Of a DNA stretch of 64,000 nt, positions 25,841 through 35,718 are shown one piece after another; the stretch's first letter is position 1; every line of letters starts with the position of its first letter. Position numbers and translations under genes: made by a program. Source of the DNA: Methanosarcina baikalica (GTDB lineage Archaea; Halobacteriota; Methanosarcinia; Methanosarcinales; Methanosarcinaceae); NCBI RefSeq assembly GCF_031461075.1, contig NZ_JAVKPK010000006.1:8507-72506 (forward strand), given 5' to 3'. The notes below the pieces were generated by a model. The model did no database searches and was not told where the DNA came from. It saw only the letters and a program-made list of their open reading frames with translations.

Positions 25841-26241
25841 ATCTCAAGCCCACTAATTTCCACGTCATCTGCTTGAAGGGAAAGCACATGCTTAAGCTTG
25901 GATTGAGTACAAAATACGAAAAATACGAGTAACTGAAGTTATGGTCGATACACCGAACAGTTGCATGTTATAAATCTAGTTTTAGTCCTAATTGTGTTAA
26001 AAAGTGTACTTAATTCGTGCGTTGACTAACAGTTTATTGAAAATACGGAATAAGTTCTAAATTTTGTAGAATTTTCTAAATAATTGATAAATGAAGGAAA
26101 AAATTAAATTTCAATGCGCCTGACAAGCTACTCATCAGGCAAGACTATACGAAAAAAATAAACTGACTATGATATTATTTGTCTATCACCCCTAGCTGCA
26201 CCATATATCTTGAACCAACACTCACTTTGTAAAAGCTGCCG

Positions 26242-26397
26242 TCATAAGAAGAACGCGAGAATTGCAAGTATAATAAAAATTATAACGAGCCACTTTGCAA
26301 TCTCCATAGAGAAACCGGCAATCCCCCGTGCGCCCAGTACATATGCAATCAGTGCTAGTATTAGAAAAACTACAGCGAGCCCTATCAAATCCGCTAT
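26242..26397 (-). CDS. DUF1328 (YtjA-type) small membrane protein, start codon ATA or TTG
   Basis: A 51-residue protein too short for usual gene calls: IADLIGLAVVFLILALIAYV, GARGIAGFSMEIAKWL, then a second hydrophobic helix ending AFFL. Two membrane spans with GARGIAG between them are the DUF1328 hallmark; function unknown. A strong GGAGGAG lies 8 nt before ATA at 26397, exactly where relatives have ATG (MADLIG). The only usual start in frame is TTG at 26388, which would leave MIGLAVV. So the start is either a rare ATA or three codons further in. It stands alone. Confidence 0.75.
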   Translation of the reverse strand: MADLIGLAVVFLILALIAYVLGARGIAGFSMEIAKWLVIIFIILAILAFFL

Positions 26398-26611
26398 GTT
26401 TCACTCCTCCAGTGATTATTTAACCAATAAATCAATTATTAAATTAAAGGTATTTATAATTTGACTGTCAAAGTAAGTTGCTTTCTCATAATATACATCC
26501 GTTTTTAATTGAAATCATCCTTTTCTACTCTATGCACCATTCGAGAAACTATAGATTGTATTTATCATTTGTATAAAAGAAAATTTGAAAGAAATGATAA
26601 TAAGGAAAAAG

Positions 26612-27796
26612 TTATGGAATAATCTTTCTAACTTCGATATAATATCTCTTTTCATTTTCTTTCCCAAGAGAAAACGATTTTCTCGGAAGAATACCCTTCT
26701 TTTTTATGAGAGAAAAAAATTCGCTCTTTTTTAAGGACGGGAGAAAAAAACCAGTATTACCCTGCTTTTTTCCGAGCTTCTCTACGATTTCAGGGTCATG
26801 TTCATATTCAACTGAATAATCATCAATAATCTCATCAAGGATTTCGACCTCAAGGTCGTGCGCTGGATTATCAAAAACAAGTACACCGCACCTGTCTTTT
26901 GTAATAAACCCGATTGAATGCCCTTTAGCTGAAAGATCAGCAGTTAAATGAAAGGTCGGGACTTCTTCAATCCTTGCATTGAACCTTTTGAGCAACTCCT
27001 CAGGTTCAACTCCGCTTACAACCCTGTGAATTGGCTCAAAGGAAAGCCCAGGGTCATGAATATTTACAAGTTCAACCATTGCATATCTTGCAGGATGATT
27101 GTCCGGTAGGGTTTCTTTAATTTTCTCCCAGAAACTCTTTGCCGTAGCAAGGCTGTGATTTCCATCGCCAACAAGAAGGGTTCCCAGACTTAGAATCTTT
27201 TCCGAGATTTCCTTAATTGTTTTTTCATCACTGATCTTATAACCAGTAATATGGCCACCCTTTTCCATCAAATCAAAATCATATACCTTATTGCCTTGAT
27301 AAACCGGATCATCCATAATTCTGGGAAGAACAGAAAAGTCGGGATCATCATACAATACTAAAATATGGGAAAGCTCCAATTCCGCATTTTCTCTGATCCT
27401 GACTCTTGCTGGAAGCCTTTCTTTAATAGTTCCTTCCGTTGGTTTAATAAAGGAATCTGATCCGTTGAATTCATATTTCTCCAGGTCGATTGCAGCCACA
27501 AACCCTGTTCTTTCCTTACCTTCGACAGAACGCTTTACAAGAATAAAGCAGGGGCCATAATCAACAAGAATTTTTTTGTAATTGCTTATAGCTTTATGAA
27601 TTTTATTTACCCTTTGTTCATCTAAAGGTAGATATATTTCTGGATAAATAAGATTAAAAGTCGAAGGAGTATTTCCAATAAATTCTTCAACTCTTTTCCA
27701 GTACTCCATATCCTGAGTGTGCTGGTCACAGGCAATAACTGCCCATTTTTCCCAATTATCCTTTGGGAGGAGAATAGAAGGAGCATGTAAAATCAT
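26612..27796 (-). CDS. DUF1015 family protein
   Basis: A 394-residue cytoplasmic protein of the DUF1015 family, whose biochemical role is not settled. Recognisable segments are WAVIACDQHTQDMEYW near the N-terminus, RRxxARVRIREN-type region around residue 130, and VGDGNHSLATAKSFWE near residue 210, the conserved DGxH motif. It starts with ATG at 27796 without a clear ribosome binding site, so the transcript may be leaderless. No neighbours on the same strand suggest an operon. Confidence 0.85.
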   Translation of the reverse strand: MILHAPSILLPKDNWEKWAVIACDQHTQDMEYWKRVEEFIGNTPSTFNLIYPEIYLPLDEQRVNKIHKAISNYKKILVDYGPCFILVKRSVEGKERTGFVAAIDLEKYEFNGSDSFIKPTEGTIKERLPARVRIRENAELELSHILVLYDDPDFSVLPRIMDDPVYQGNKVYDFDLMEKGGHITGYKISDEKTIKEISEKILSLGTLLVGDGNHSLATAKSFWEKIKETLPDNHPARYAMVELVNIHDPGLSFEPIHRVVSGVEPEELLKRFNARIEEVPTFHLTADLSAKGHSIGFITKDRCGVLVFDNPAHDLEVEILDEIIDDYSVEYEHDPEIVEKLGKKQGNTGFFLPSLKKSEFFSLIKKKGILPRKSFSLGKENEKRYYIEVRKIIP

Positions 27797-28206
27797 AGTT
27801 AGTTAAAAAAAGAAAGAGGATATAAAGATTTCTGTAGCCAGATATCAAAATTCCTTAATCAATTCCAGCGCAATTTTGATTTTTTATGAAGAGAGTTTTG
27901 ATGCGATACAAAGAGTCAAATATTTTTTTGATTTCAAGCATCGGGTAAAAAAAGTGCATCGTCTTCCGTTATTCAGCATTTTTCCGTGCTGTCGGTGGTT
28001 TACCTGCTGGTCAATGCACCCCGCAGCAAGCTGCGAGGTATTCGACTGAAGTAAAAAAGGATAATTGAAAAATGAAAAAGTAAGTAAAAAATAAAATACA
28101 AAAAAATGGAAAAACTAAAGAATATAGATAACAGGATCCAGGAATAACTGAAGCCAATCCTGTTAACTTCTCATAATTTTTCCGCTTTAATATGCATTCA
28201 TGCTTT
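27797..28206. other. intergenic with a half hairpin repeat
   Basis: Contains the hairpin ACCCCGCAGCAAGCTGCGAGG with GTATTCGACTGAAG at about 28016-28050, a half copy of the repeat family seen at 21803 and 55975. The rest is AT-rich with no frame of interest. Confidence 0.6.
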
Positions 28207-29466
28207 TTATTTTGAATCTCCGAGAACTATTGAATATCCAAAAGTTTCCGTATTTTTCGGGAAAATTGAAAGTTCCCAATCTCCAATCGCACCGGGTATT
28301 GTATAGGTTTCGACATAGTGCTTATTGTAACTCTGATAGGTCGTGTTATCATCCATTGCCCAAATGGGGATACTGTATCCATTGTCTACATTTCCGCTTT
28401 GAGTTGTTTTTACAAGGGTCATATTAACAGGGCTGGAATTGTATTTCAGGTTCAATTCAAAAGATGGTTCTTCCTTTTTCGGTGAGATACGCGGTAACAT
28501 ATCCAGGCCATAAGTATCAGTCGAAACTTCAATCGTTATCGGATCGGTGGTCACGGTGTTAAAGGTTTTTACATACGGAACTGCAGGCTGCCGCTTAACC
28601 TTAAAGCTTAGACCTATTTGCGGGACGGATCCGTCATTTACTTTCCCGTCAGGGTTCATTTCGATGTACCCACTGTAAGTTCCTGTCGCATTTTCCGGAA
28701 CAGGAACACAGATGCTCATGTTGACGATTTCGCCTGCTTTTATGATTGAAGGTGCAGAGATTTCTATTACATCATTAAAAGCTGATCTATAAAAAGAATC
28801 AATATATATGTTGTAGTTGGTTATTTTCGGATCAATAGTAACATCCTTATCTGCCACGTTTTTGATTTTTATCGCATACTCATATTCCTTTCCAGCCTCA
28901 ATGGTATCAGAAATGTAATCTGTCTGAAGCTCAAGCTTCGGAATAATAGGAACTCCTATAGACAGGTACATTACATTGACATATTGGGCGGTATACGGAT
29001 CAATATCATCTGTAAAGGAAATATAGGCTTCATATCTTCCGCCATCCTCATCTTCCGGGACGTTTATTCCGACAGCAAAATTCTGTTCTTCACCCGGATT
29101 TGCAGTCATATTTGTTGGGGATATGGTGATCCAGCTTTCGTTAAGGTTGCTATTAGTGTAAGGCACAGGCACAATTTTCGGTTTTATATCGAGAGTTTCA
29201 TTACCATTGTTTTTGAAACTTACATTGAAGTTACTGCTTTTTCCCTGCTGTATGTAATTATCATAAGAAGAAGGATTTATCTCATGTACTATGGGACCCT
29301 CATTAATTACTTCTGATTCAGGAGTAACATTTTCGTAAGTCCCGTTTTCGTAAGTTACATTTCCGTTAAGCTCTTCCGGTTGAGCAAATGTGGCTGGCAT
29401 TAATACCAGGCAAAGCAATACACATAAAAACTGGAATATTGTCTTCAATGATGTACTTTTACTCAT
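28207..29466 (-). CDS. secreted protein with Ig-like (NEW3/CARDB-type) repeats
   Basis: A 419-residue exported protein counted from the ATG at 29466, which has AAAGGAG 8 nt upstream; the frame opens six codons earlier. A signal peptide (FQFLCVLLCLVLMPATFAQ) is clear. The mature part has at least two beta-sandwich-like repeats marked by NFNVSFKNNGNETLDIKP and EYAIKIKNVADKDVTIDP, each followed by a predicted extracellular strand pattern (ISFTDDIDPYTAQY; SGYIEMNPDG). Many N-x-S/T sites suggest glycosylation. No membrane anchor at the C-terminus. It may bind the cell surface or partner proteins. Function unknown. Confidence 0.75.
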   Translation of the reverse strand: MSKSTSLKTIFQFLCVLLCLVLMPATFAQPEELNGNVTYENGTYENVTPESEVINEGPIVHEINPSSYDNYIQQGKSSNFNVSFKNNGNETLDIKPKIVPVPYTNSNLNESWITISPTNMTANPGEEQNFAVGINVPEDEDGGRYEAYISFTDDIDPYTAQYVNVMYLSIGVPIIPKLELQTDYISDTIEAGKEYEYAIKIKNVADKDVTIDPKITNYNIYIDSFYRSAFNDVIEISAPSIIKAGEIVNMSICVPVPENATGTYSGYIEMNPDGKVNDGSVPQIGLSFKVKRQPAVPYVKTFNTVTTDPITIEVSTDTYGLDMLPRISPKKEEPSFELNLKYNSSPVNMTLVKTTQSGNVDNGYSIPIWAMDDNTTYQSYNKHYVETYTIPGAIGDWELSIFPKNTETFGYSIVLGDSK

Positions 29467-29484
29467 ATTTCTGGCTCCTTTCAT

Positions 29485-30087
29485 TTAGTCCAAAATTAGA
29501 ACTTTTTAACTGAAGCATTCAAGGTTTCCAGGCTCATGCAACATCAACAGCGTAAGATTATTTTATGTCCGAATCATATTTTTAACTGACTGCCACGAGG
29601 TAGATTTCTTTATAAAGTATGTCGGTTCTGTTAAATGTCCTCCAATAGGATACTTATTGATCTTCCAAATATTTGTAGATATCTCAAATCCACTCTAAAA
29701 AAATTGATTCTCAAACTAAAATTAGCCTATTTAAATTTCATTTAATAATCTAAAAAAGTAATGTAATTCAAGTGTTCTTTGTAGATCAAACTATAAAACT
29801 ACCAACAGAAAGCTGGACACCCACCAGTTTAGATGGCTTTTGCTACTCGGCAATCAATTCACTATATAGAACAAATTTGTGGATTTACAGTCAGAAAAAC
29901 AACCTATTGAACTATCCTGCCGAGTTATTCAGGTACCTTTAATGGGTACCGGAGTATGAAATAGATATCCCTATATACAATACCTGCTTGCTGCCAATGT
30001 ATTGGAATGTCTTTTGTGAAAAAATATAATTCCGATTAATATACCGGCTTGCTCAAGTTTAGAGACATAATTTTATACCTGTTTTTT
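29485..30087. other. intergenic, nothing recognised
   Basis: AT-rich with scattered short frames. I see no hairpin repeat, no array repeat and no coding pattern here. Confidence 0.5.
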
Positions 30088-30510
30088 TCAGGGCAACCTT
30101 TTAAAAATATTTCTCTTTTTTTCCAAAGTTGCCCATAACTTCTCGCATTCATCATCTGTCAGCCCTATATGTTTGACCAGATACTCTTCCGTTTTTTGGT
30201 TTTTTACCGTGTCTTTTATCAGATGGCTTATTGTATCCCTGTGGTGCTCTGTTATCCGTTCGATACTGCGTATCCCATTTTTTTCAAGAAAAAGTCGATA
30301 TATTAACTTTATTTCATCGCCGGACAGATGTTTGCGATAAACAGCGGTACCTACCGTGTCCATGAAAAATTTCCCGCAATGTTTACAATAATACCTCTGG
30401 TGTCCGGTCTTATATTTTCCGCGTTTTATGATAGCTTTTCCTTCCACCTTGAGATAATATTCACATTTAGGGTTTGGGCACACAACTTCAGATATTTTAT
30501 CAACTGACAT
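30088..30510 (-). CDS. zinc-ribbon/helix-turn-helix protein (IS1 InsA-like)
   Basis: A 140-residue protein with a zinc ribbon, CPNPKCEYY followed by YYCKHCGKFF, then a helix-turn-helix-like stretch (GIRSIERITEHHRDTISHLI). This layout is that of the first open frame (InsA) of IS1-type elements and of related orphan regulators. No InsB catalytic frame follows, and no terminal repeats were found, so it is an orphan or remnant. DNA binding is likely by family. Confidence 0.65.
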   Translation of the reverse strand: MSVDKISEVVCPNPKCEYYLKVEGKAIIKRGKYKTGHQRYYCKHCGKFFMDTVGTAVYRKHLSGDEIKLIYRLFLEKNGIRSIERITEHHRDTISHLIKDTVKNQKTEEYLVKHIGLTDDECEKLWATLEKKRNIFKRLP

Positions 30511-30726
30511 AATTTAATCAATAAGTTGTAACTTTACTAATATATTTATTTTTCTCAAGCAGGTTTCAAACACTTCGTTCCAGATATTTTTCATTAAGAA
30601 CAAAGACAAATGTTATTCAAACACATTATTATCTTAACAAATCTAATTATATAAATATTATTTGCATTATATTTATTATTTATGAAAATTGGAAGAATAT
30701 TGATACCGTATTACAACCTCTCGCAG

Positions 30727-30955
30727 ACCATTGACCATCAAGATCAATGGTTCTCTAACACGTGAAGACGTTTTTCGTACCGGTGTGAGTATGGCAGTCA
30801 ACAGGAATTCTATTCACTCTGTCACCACATAGTATCAGGATATTGCTTGCGAAACATCTCTCTGATACCACATCTTAAGAAACTAAACATGGACGAACTG
30901 ATCAAATCGAATGAAAAGATTCTGCTTCACGAACTTTGCGCGAATACAAAATGTT
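30727..30955 (+). pseudogene. transposase remnant (IS4/ISH3-like)
   Basis: Broken frames read INGSLTREDVFRTGVSMAVN and NSIHSV, then QDIACETSL, then KLNMDELIKSNEKILLHE after stops and a frameshift. The last segment is typical of a transposase N-terminal region before the DDE core, which is missing. Adjacent 30956-31440 holds short repetitive AT-rich DNA and no gene, with a TATA-like AAATATATATACA near 31150. Confidence 0.5.
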
Positions 30956-31443
30956 ATTGACAGAAATGTTTGAATTTTTGCAAAATAACAAAGTTTTGCA
31001 CATCGTTTCAGTTCTTTTTCCTGCTAAAAAACATCTGGCTATACCTTCAGAAGAAACATTTTACAATCGTCAAAAGAGGTTCTCATCTTATTATATTTTG
31101 CAATAAATAAAATAAGGAACAAAGTTTTTTAGGGATTATTACTGATAAAATATATATACAATAAATTAGTTACGTCAGGACATAATTATCCCCCATCTTA
31201 GTAAAAATCCCCCGTCTTAGCAAAACTAAGCTGATCACATATAGGCAATTAACACTTGGTAGACAATTAATAATTAGTCTAATTTTGCCTTTTCTGGAAA
31301 AATGGAAAAAATTCAGCTCTAATTTTGATAAAACTCTGAATTCAATGGGTAGTCTATATAGCCCATATGTAAGATCGTCAAATAAGAGGATATTCGAAAT
31401 TCTTTGAGATTTGCTGACAATGAATTAAAAGGAGGAATACGCA

Positions 31444-32538
31444 GTGACGGTTCTGCCCCCACAAAACAATGTCATCGCGTTTGTGCCAGCACATAATGAG
31501 GCGAGCGTAATCTGCTCAACCATCGAGTCCATTCTTACTCAAACATTCAAGGTCGATATTGTTGTCATTAATGATAACAGCACAGATGATACTGCGAGTA
31601 TAGTGAAAAGTATAGCTGTCATTAATAACCGCGTAAGCTCGATAGAAACTGTAGATAATAAATTTAAAAAGTCAGGGGCATTAAATACTGCCTATCAAAG
31701 TGTCGATCTGGATCCGTATGATTACGTATTATCAGTTGATGGTGATACAATCATAGCCCCGGATCTTGTTGAGCAAGCATTAATAGAATTTCAGCTGGAT
31801 CCCCTACTTGGTGCAGTGTGTTCTCGTGCGGGTGTAGTCAAACAGACAACTAAAACCTTTTTTGAAAAGCTAATATATCACTGGCAGTATGTCGAATACG
31901 CCGAGTTCGACAGAAGCCGAATAGGACAGGGTACATGCATTAAAGTTGCACATGGAATGTGCACAATGTATAAAGTAGAAGCAATAAAAGCAGTCATGGA
32001 GAGACGTAAAGATATTGGAAAACTTGATTGCACTGTGTACGATGTGCATAACATCACAGAAGACTACGAGTTGACGATAACTCTGAAAGAACTCGGTTAC
32101 CATATCACTGCAGGTTTTGGGATGTATGCCTGGACAGATGTTCCATTAAAGCTAAAAGATTTGTGGAAACAGCGAGTTCGATGGCTTCGTGGTGGGATTG
32201 ACACATTGTGGGAGCATGGCTGGAATAAAAGCACCAGAAAAGACATCCTTAACGCTGGACTTTTCTGGGTGATGCTGTTATTTCAGGGTATTTTGCTAGG
32301 TTATACTTTAATAGATATATTTAAAGGCGTCTTTCATTTCAATGCTATGGTCATGCTGGTAATGGGCATAATGTATGTGGACTGTGTTTATACACTGCGA
32401 TACGTGCAGGATCCCAAAAAGTGGGACTATATTATCAGAGTGACATTTATTCCACAGCTGTTTTATGCATGGTTTACTATTGCTCAGCTAGTCTATGCAT
32501 ATTATCTCTTCCTCTTTAAACCGAATCAGGAGTGGTAA
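31444..32538 (+). CDS. processive GT2 glycosyltransferase (membrane polysaccharide synthase)
   Basis: A 364-residue family 2 glycosyltransferase. The nucleotide-sugar site includes VVINDNSTDDT and the DxD motif SVDGDT, the catalytic acid is in TEDYELT, and QRVRWLRGG matches the QxxRW motif of processive enzymes such as hyaluronan, chitin and poly-N-acetylglucosamine synthases. Three to four C-terminal membrane helices (VMLLFQGILLGYTLI, AMVMLVMGIMYVDCV, FYAWFTIAQLVYAYYLFLF) would form the export channel. No N-terminal helix, unlike bacterial cellulose synthases. Start at GTG 31444 with AAAAGGAGG 9-17 nt upstream. A small membrane gene follows at once. Polymer unknown. Confidence 0.9.
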   Translation: MTVLPPQNNVIAFVPAHNEASVICSTIESILTQTFKVDIVVINDNSTDDTASIVKSIAVINNRVSSIETVDNKFKKSGALNTAYQSVDLDPYDYVLSVDGDTIIAPDLVEQALIEFQLDPLLGAVCSRAGVVKQTTKTFFEKLIYHWQYVEYAEFDRSRIGQGTCIKVAHGMCTMYKVEAIKAVMERRKDIGKLDCTVYDVHNITEDYELTITLKELGYHITAGFGMYAWTDVPLKLKDLWKQRVRWLRGGIDTLWEHGWNKSTRKDILNAGLFWVMLLFQGILLGYTLIDIFKGVFHFNAMVMLVMGIMYVDCVYTLRYVQDPKKWDYIIRVTFIPQLFYAWFTIAQLVYAYYLFLFKPNQEW

Positions 32539-32539
32539 T

Positions 32540-32782
32540 ATGTTGTTGCTGCAGTATTTGCAGACGATTGTCACAACAATGATTTCGGGCAGTATAATCG
32601 TGAAACTATCACAGGACATATACAAAACAAGAGAAAAACAGAAAACTAGAGATGGATTATTAAAATTAAACTGGACAATCTTTAAGATCAGAAATACAAC
32701 AAAAGAAAAAAACAATCAACAGTACCAACCCCACTTCCTAAAACAATATTTCTCCAAGAGTGAATTGAATAAGGACGATTAA
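32540..32782 (+). CDS. small membrane protein after GT2
   Basis: Starts one base after the GT2 stop codon (ATG at 32540; the frame itself opens earlier inside the GT2 gene), giving 80 residues. It has one N-terminal membrane helix (LLQYLQTIVTTMISGSIIV) followed by a basic cytoplasmic tail. The tight spacing suggests translation together with the synthase, perhaps as an accessory subunit, as IcaD or PgaD are for their synthases; sequence similarity to those was not seen. Confidence 0.5.
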   Translation: MLLLQYLQTIVTTMISGSIIVKLSQDIYKTREKQKTRDGLLKLNWTIFKIRNTTKEKNNQQYQPHFLKQYFSKSELNKDD

Positions 32783-32956
32783 TACGGCATTAATAACAGC
32801 TTTACTTACGTTTGACTTTTTGGCGTTGCCTCTGCTGTACAATCATATTTACATTGATCTGCGGCATAATTTGTGACTTAATATCAGCTAAATGGCGATA
32901 CACAATATTTTGATGTTTAACTATCTATACAAGTTACAAAAAGAGTTTAGTGGCAT

Positions 32957-33247
32957 TTAAGCCACTTTTGTAATTGAAGCGTTAGTAATTGAAAAATCAC
33001 TGATTGTTAACTCAATGTTTTTCTCATTGGATGGAGGAACCATCAACCATAAATTCATTATGACGCTTTCGGGCTGTTGCGGAATCCCAAAAACATTTGT
33101 ATAATTATAGTCTGCTATGACTTTTCCATTTTTCTGCATGGAATTGAACCTTACATACGTGGGTTTCCATTCAATTCTGTAAATTGTGTTTGTGCCTTTA
33201 ATGCTCGATGGAATCAGATATCCTCTACTATTTCCTTCACTGTAGAC
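32957..33247 (-). pseudogene. GH16-type glycoside hydrolase, C-terminal half only
   Basis: On the minus strand an open stretch from 33247 reads IYRIEWKPTYVRFNSM, KNGKVIADY and PESVIMNLWLMVPPSN, the C-terminal half of family 16 beta-glucanase-like jelly rolls. The catalytic ExDxxE motif would lie upstream and is absent; the frame is cut by a stop and a repeat at 33276. It follows the GT2 unit tail to tail. Not functional. Confidence 0.6.
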
Positions 33248-33275
33248 CTACAAATGGAAATCGAGATAGATGGCA

Positions 33276-33316
33276 GTGCTCGTTTTTCTGAATTGATCCA
33301 TGACTCCTGTACACCA
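33276..33316 (-). repeat. short repeat at the end of a surface-protein tail, copy 1
   Basis: GTGCTCGTTTTTCTGAATTG, then ATCCATGACTCCTGTACACCA. Similar 42-bp blocks occur at 43809-43850 (opposite orientation), where they form the C-terminus of a surface-protein remnant, and at 60467-60509. The region 33340-33808 has no gene I can support. Confidence 0.6.
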
Positions 33317-33808
33317 GATTTCTTAACCGAATACAAATGAGATCATGTATAATTCGTAAAACTGGCGCATGCGTAATTCGCTCTCATGAGTGCTTCTTCA
33401 GCCTTAGTACGCTCAGTAAAACATCTCTTATAATAGCTATAGACACAAGCTTTCCAGTGATGTAAAAAACCAGAAAAAAGCTACTGAAATATTTATCAGT
33501 AGCATTGTCTTTTATAACTAAGTGTAAAGGCTCTGTGTGAGTTGTAGGTACACCCGGAGAGCTTTGATCTTGTGCTGTAACTTTGCTATATTATTGGAGT
33601 AAAGTTTAGTCTGGAATCAAAGTTCTATAAAGTCTTCAGGAACTCAACACTATTATAAAGATAGATTCGACTTTTCAGAGATCAATAGATTGATAAGTGG
33701 GATAACTGCAATTAAATTCAGCGATACCGAACAATGAGTCCGAGACAAGCAGAACTTAGGTACTACCCTCAAATTTCTTTCGGTTAGCTATAGAGGAAAT
33801 GATTCATA

Positions 33809-35014
33809 ATGTCAAGCAAGACAACATTCGAAATAGAAGATAAGTATCTTCCGCCTTTCTTCGTGAAGCAGAAAATCTCCATTGAAAAAGGAGAGGGAAT
33901 TTATGTATGGGATGAAAAAGGGAAGATGTATATTGATTTCACATCAGGTTGGGGTGTAACATGTATTGGTCACGCTAACCCGGCCATTGTTGATGCTCTG
34001 ATTTATCAGGGAAGAAGGATAATTCAAAACCCCAATTCAGGACTTACATATTCTCCGGCACGTGCACGTCTACTGTCCTTACTGGCAGGAATCCTGCCTC
34101 CCAATCTTACAAGAGTATTCTTCACAAATAGCGGAGCTGAAGCAAACGATGCTGCCATTAAACTTGCTCGAAAGGTAACAGGCAGACCCGATATAATTTC
34201 TACAGATCAAAGCTTTCATGGGCGTACGATAAGTACAACATCGGCCACAGGTCAGGCCAAGCATAGGGATAGGTATAGTCCTCTGATGCCCAATTATCGG
34301 TTCGTTCCCTATGATGACCTAGAGGCTATGAAACGTTCTCTGGATGAGAATGTTGCAGCGGTAATTATTGAACCTATTCAGGGAGAAGGTGGAGTTCGTA
34401 TACCATCTGAAGGATACCTGAAAGAGGTAGATAACCTGTGTAAGAAGAATGGCAGCCTGCTGATCGTAGATGAGATCCAAACTGGCTTTTTTAGAACAGG
34501 GTCAGCTTTTGTTACAAATTCCTGTGGTGTGAGAGCAGACTTTATGACTATGGCAAAAGGAATTGCAGGTGGTTTTCCATTCGGTGCTTTTGCCTTATCT
34601 GAGGCCGTCGCAAAGAAGCTCGAAATAGGTGATCATGGAGGTACATACTGTGGCAACCCTCTTGGTTGTGCCGTTTCCTACGCCGTGATAAAATACCTGA
34701 TAGATAACAACATTTCCAGAAATGTAGAAGAAATGGGTTGTCTTGCCCTGAAAAGGATGAGCTTGTGGCCGAAAATTTATGGAAATGCGATTGCCGACAT
34801 ACGGGGAAAAGGACTTCTTATTATGGTCGAATTCCAGAGAGAAGACATTGCTACAAATGTCAAAAATGAGTGTTTGGCAAGAGGCTTATTTGTCACTCAA
34901 ACTCAGGGTAATGGAATTAGGATATTTCCCGCGCTAAACATTAAGACGGATGAGTTAGAGAAAGGCCTTTTAATTATCGAGGACGTGATTAAGGCAATTA
35001 ACCTTACCCTTTAA
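33809..35014 (+). CDS. class III aminotransferase (acetylornithine/GABA aminotransferase family)
   Basis: A 401-residue PLP enzyme of the omega-aminotransferase group. Landmarks: FTSGWGVTCIGHANP, FFTNSGAEANDAAIKLAR (phosphate-binding cup), DQSFHGRTIS, LLIVDEIQTGFFRTG (Asp pairing the pyridine N), MAKGIAGGFPFGA with the Schiff-base Lys, and HGGTYCGNPLG. Such enzymes move an omega-amino group to 2-oxoglutarate; substrate choice among acetylornithine, GABA, lysine or others cannot be read here. It lies alone. A glutamate decarboxylase gene 5 kb away could supply GABA, which is only a suggestion. GAGGAAATGATTC lies before the ATG. Confidence 0.88.
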   Translation: MSSKTTFEIEDKYLPPFFVKQKISIEKGEGIYVWDEKGKMYIDFTSGWGVTCIGHANPAIVDALIYQGRRIIQNPNSGLTYSPARARLLSLLAGILPPNLTRVFFTNSGAEANDAAIKLARKVTGRPDIISTDQSFHGRTISTTSATGQAKHRDRYSPLMPNYRFVPYDDLEAMKRSLDENVAAVIIEPIQGEGGVRIPSEGYLKEVDNLCKKNGSLLIVDEIQTGFFRTGSAFVTNSCGVRADFMTMAKGIAGGFPFGAFALSEAVAKKLEIGDHGGTYCGNPLGCAVSYAVIKYLIDNNISRNVEEMGCLALKRMSLWPKIYGNAIADIRGKGLLIMVEFQREDIATNVKNECLARGLFVTQTQGNGIRIFPALNIKTDELEKGLLIIEDVIKAINLTL

Positions 35015-35026
35015 ATGCTCCATTAT

Positions 35027-35138
35027 AGCTGTCTAAGCTCGTTTCTTATGAAAAACTATCAAAGAAAGTATGCTAACTGGATGGATTCGGGATGTATTAA
35101 AAATATACATTAAAACTTTACAACTGGCTTAGACAGCT
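35027..35138. mobile_element. small inverted-repeat element
   Basis: A 112-bp unit bounded by AGCTGTCTAAGC and GCTTAGACAGCT (perfect 12-bp inverted repeats), just after the aminotransferase stop. It could be a miniature transposable element or a large terminator-like structure. The rest of 35139-35718 is AT-rich and empty. Confidence 0.45.
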
Positions 35139-35718
35139 TAATTTGTATTTTTTTGTTTCTGCTTTAATTATATATTTCTTTTATACTGGTGAGATTAAAA
35201 TTCTCCATATATAAGTGACAAAAAAGTATTTTCGCTTGCGCTAAAACTTTATCATAAAACTAAAAATCCGAGTCCAAAAGTCGATTCAAAAAGCCGCTCC
35301 GAAATTATAATAGAGGGATTTTTCGTTTGTATCAGCGACAAAGACAAGTATTCGAAATTTATGCGGTTGAACTGAAAAATCACTATGCTTTAAAACCTTT
35401 AACTCTCCAAAACACACATTTAACCTCAATTTTTATTGTGCTTGATTTTATACCTCATGTATGGTAATTTCTAATTATTTATTAGGCCTGCAGAATCTCT
35501 TCATCAGCTCAAGACAAGGCTCAAGCCTCCATATTTTTAATACTATAATAAGATCTAAGCGCTACATTTCATATCAATCTTTTTTGATACCTGGCCTGTG
35601 GGTTTTTAAAAAGTAAATTCATATAAATTAAGAGAATTGAATTTCATATTTAAAGAAGAAGTTTCCGATATTATGTCAGAAAATGAGTTAAATTTTGTAA
35701 TTCTCGTAGGTGTTAAAA

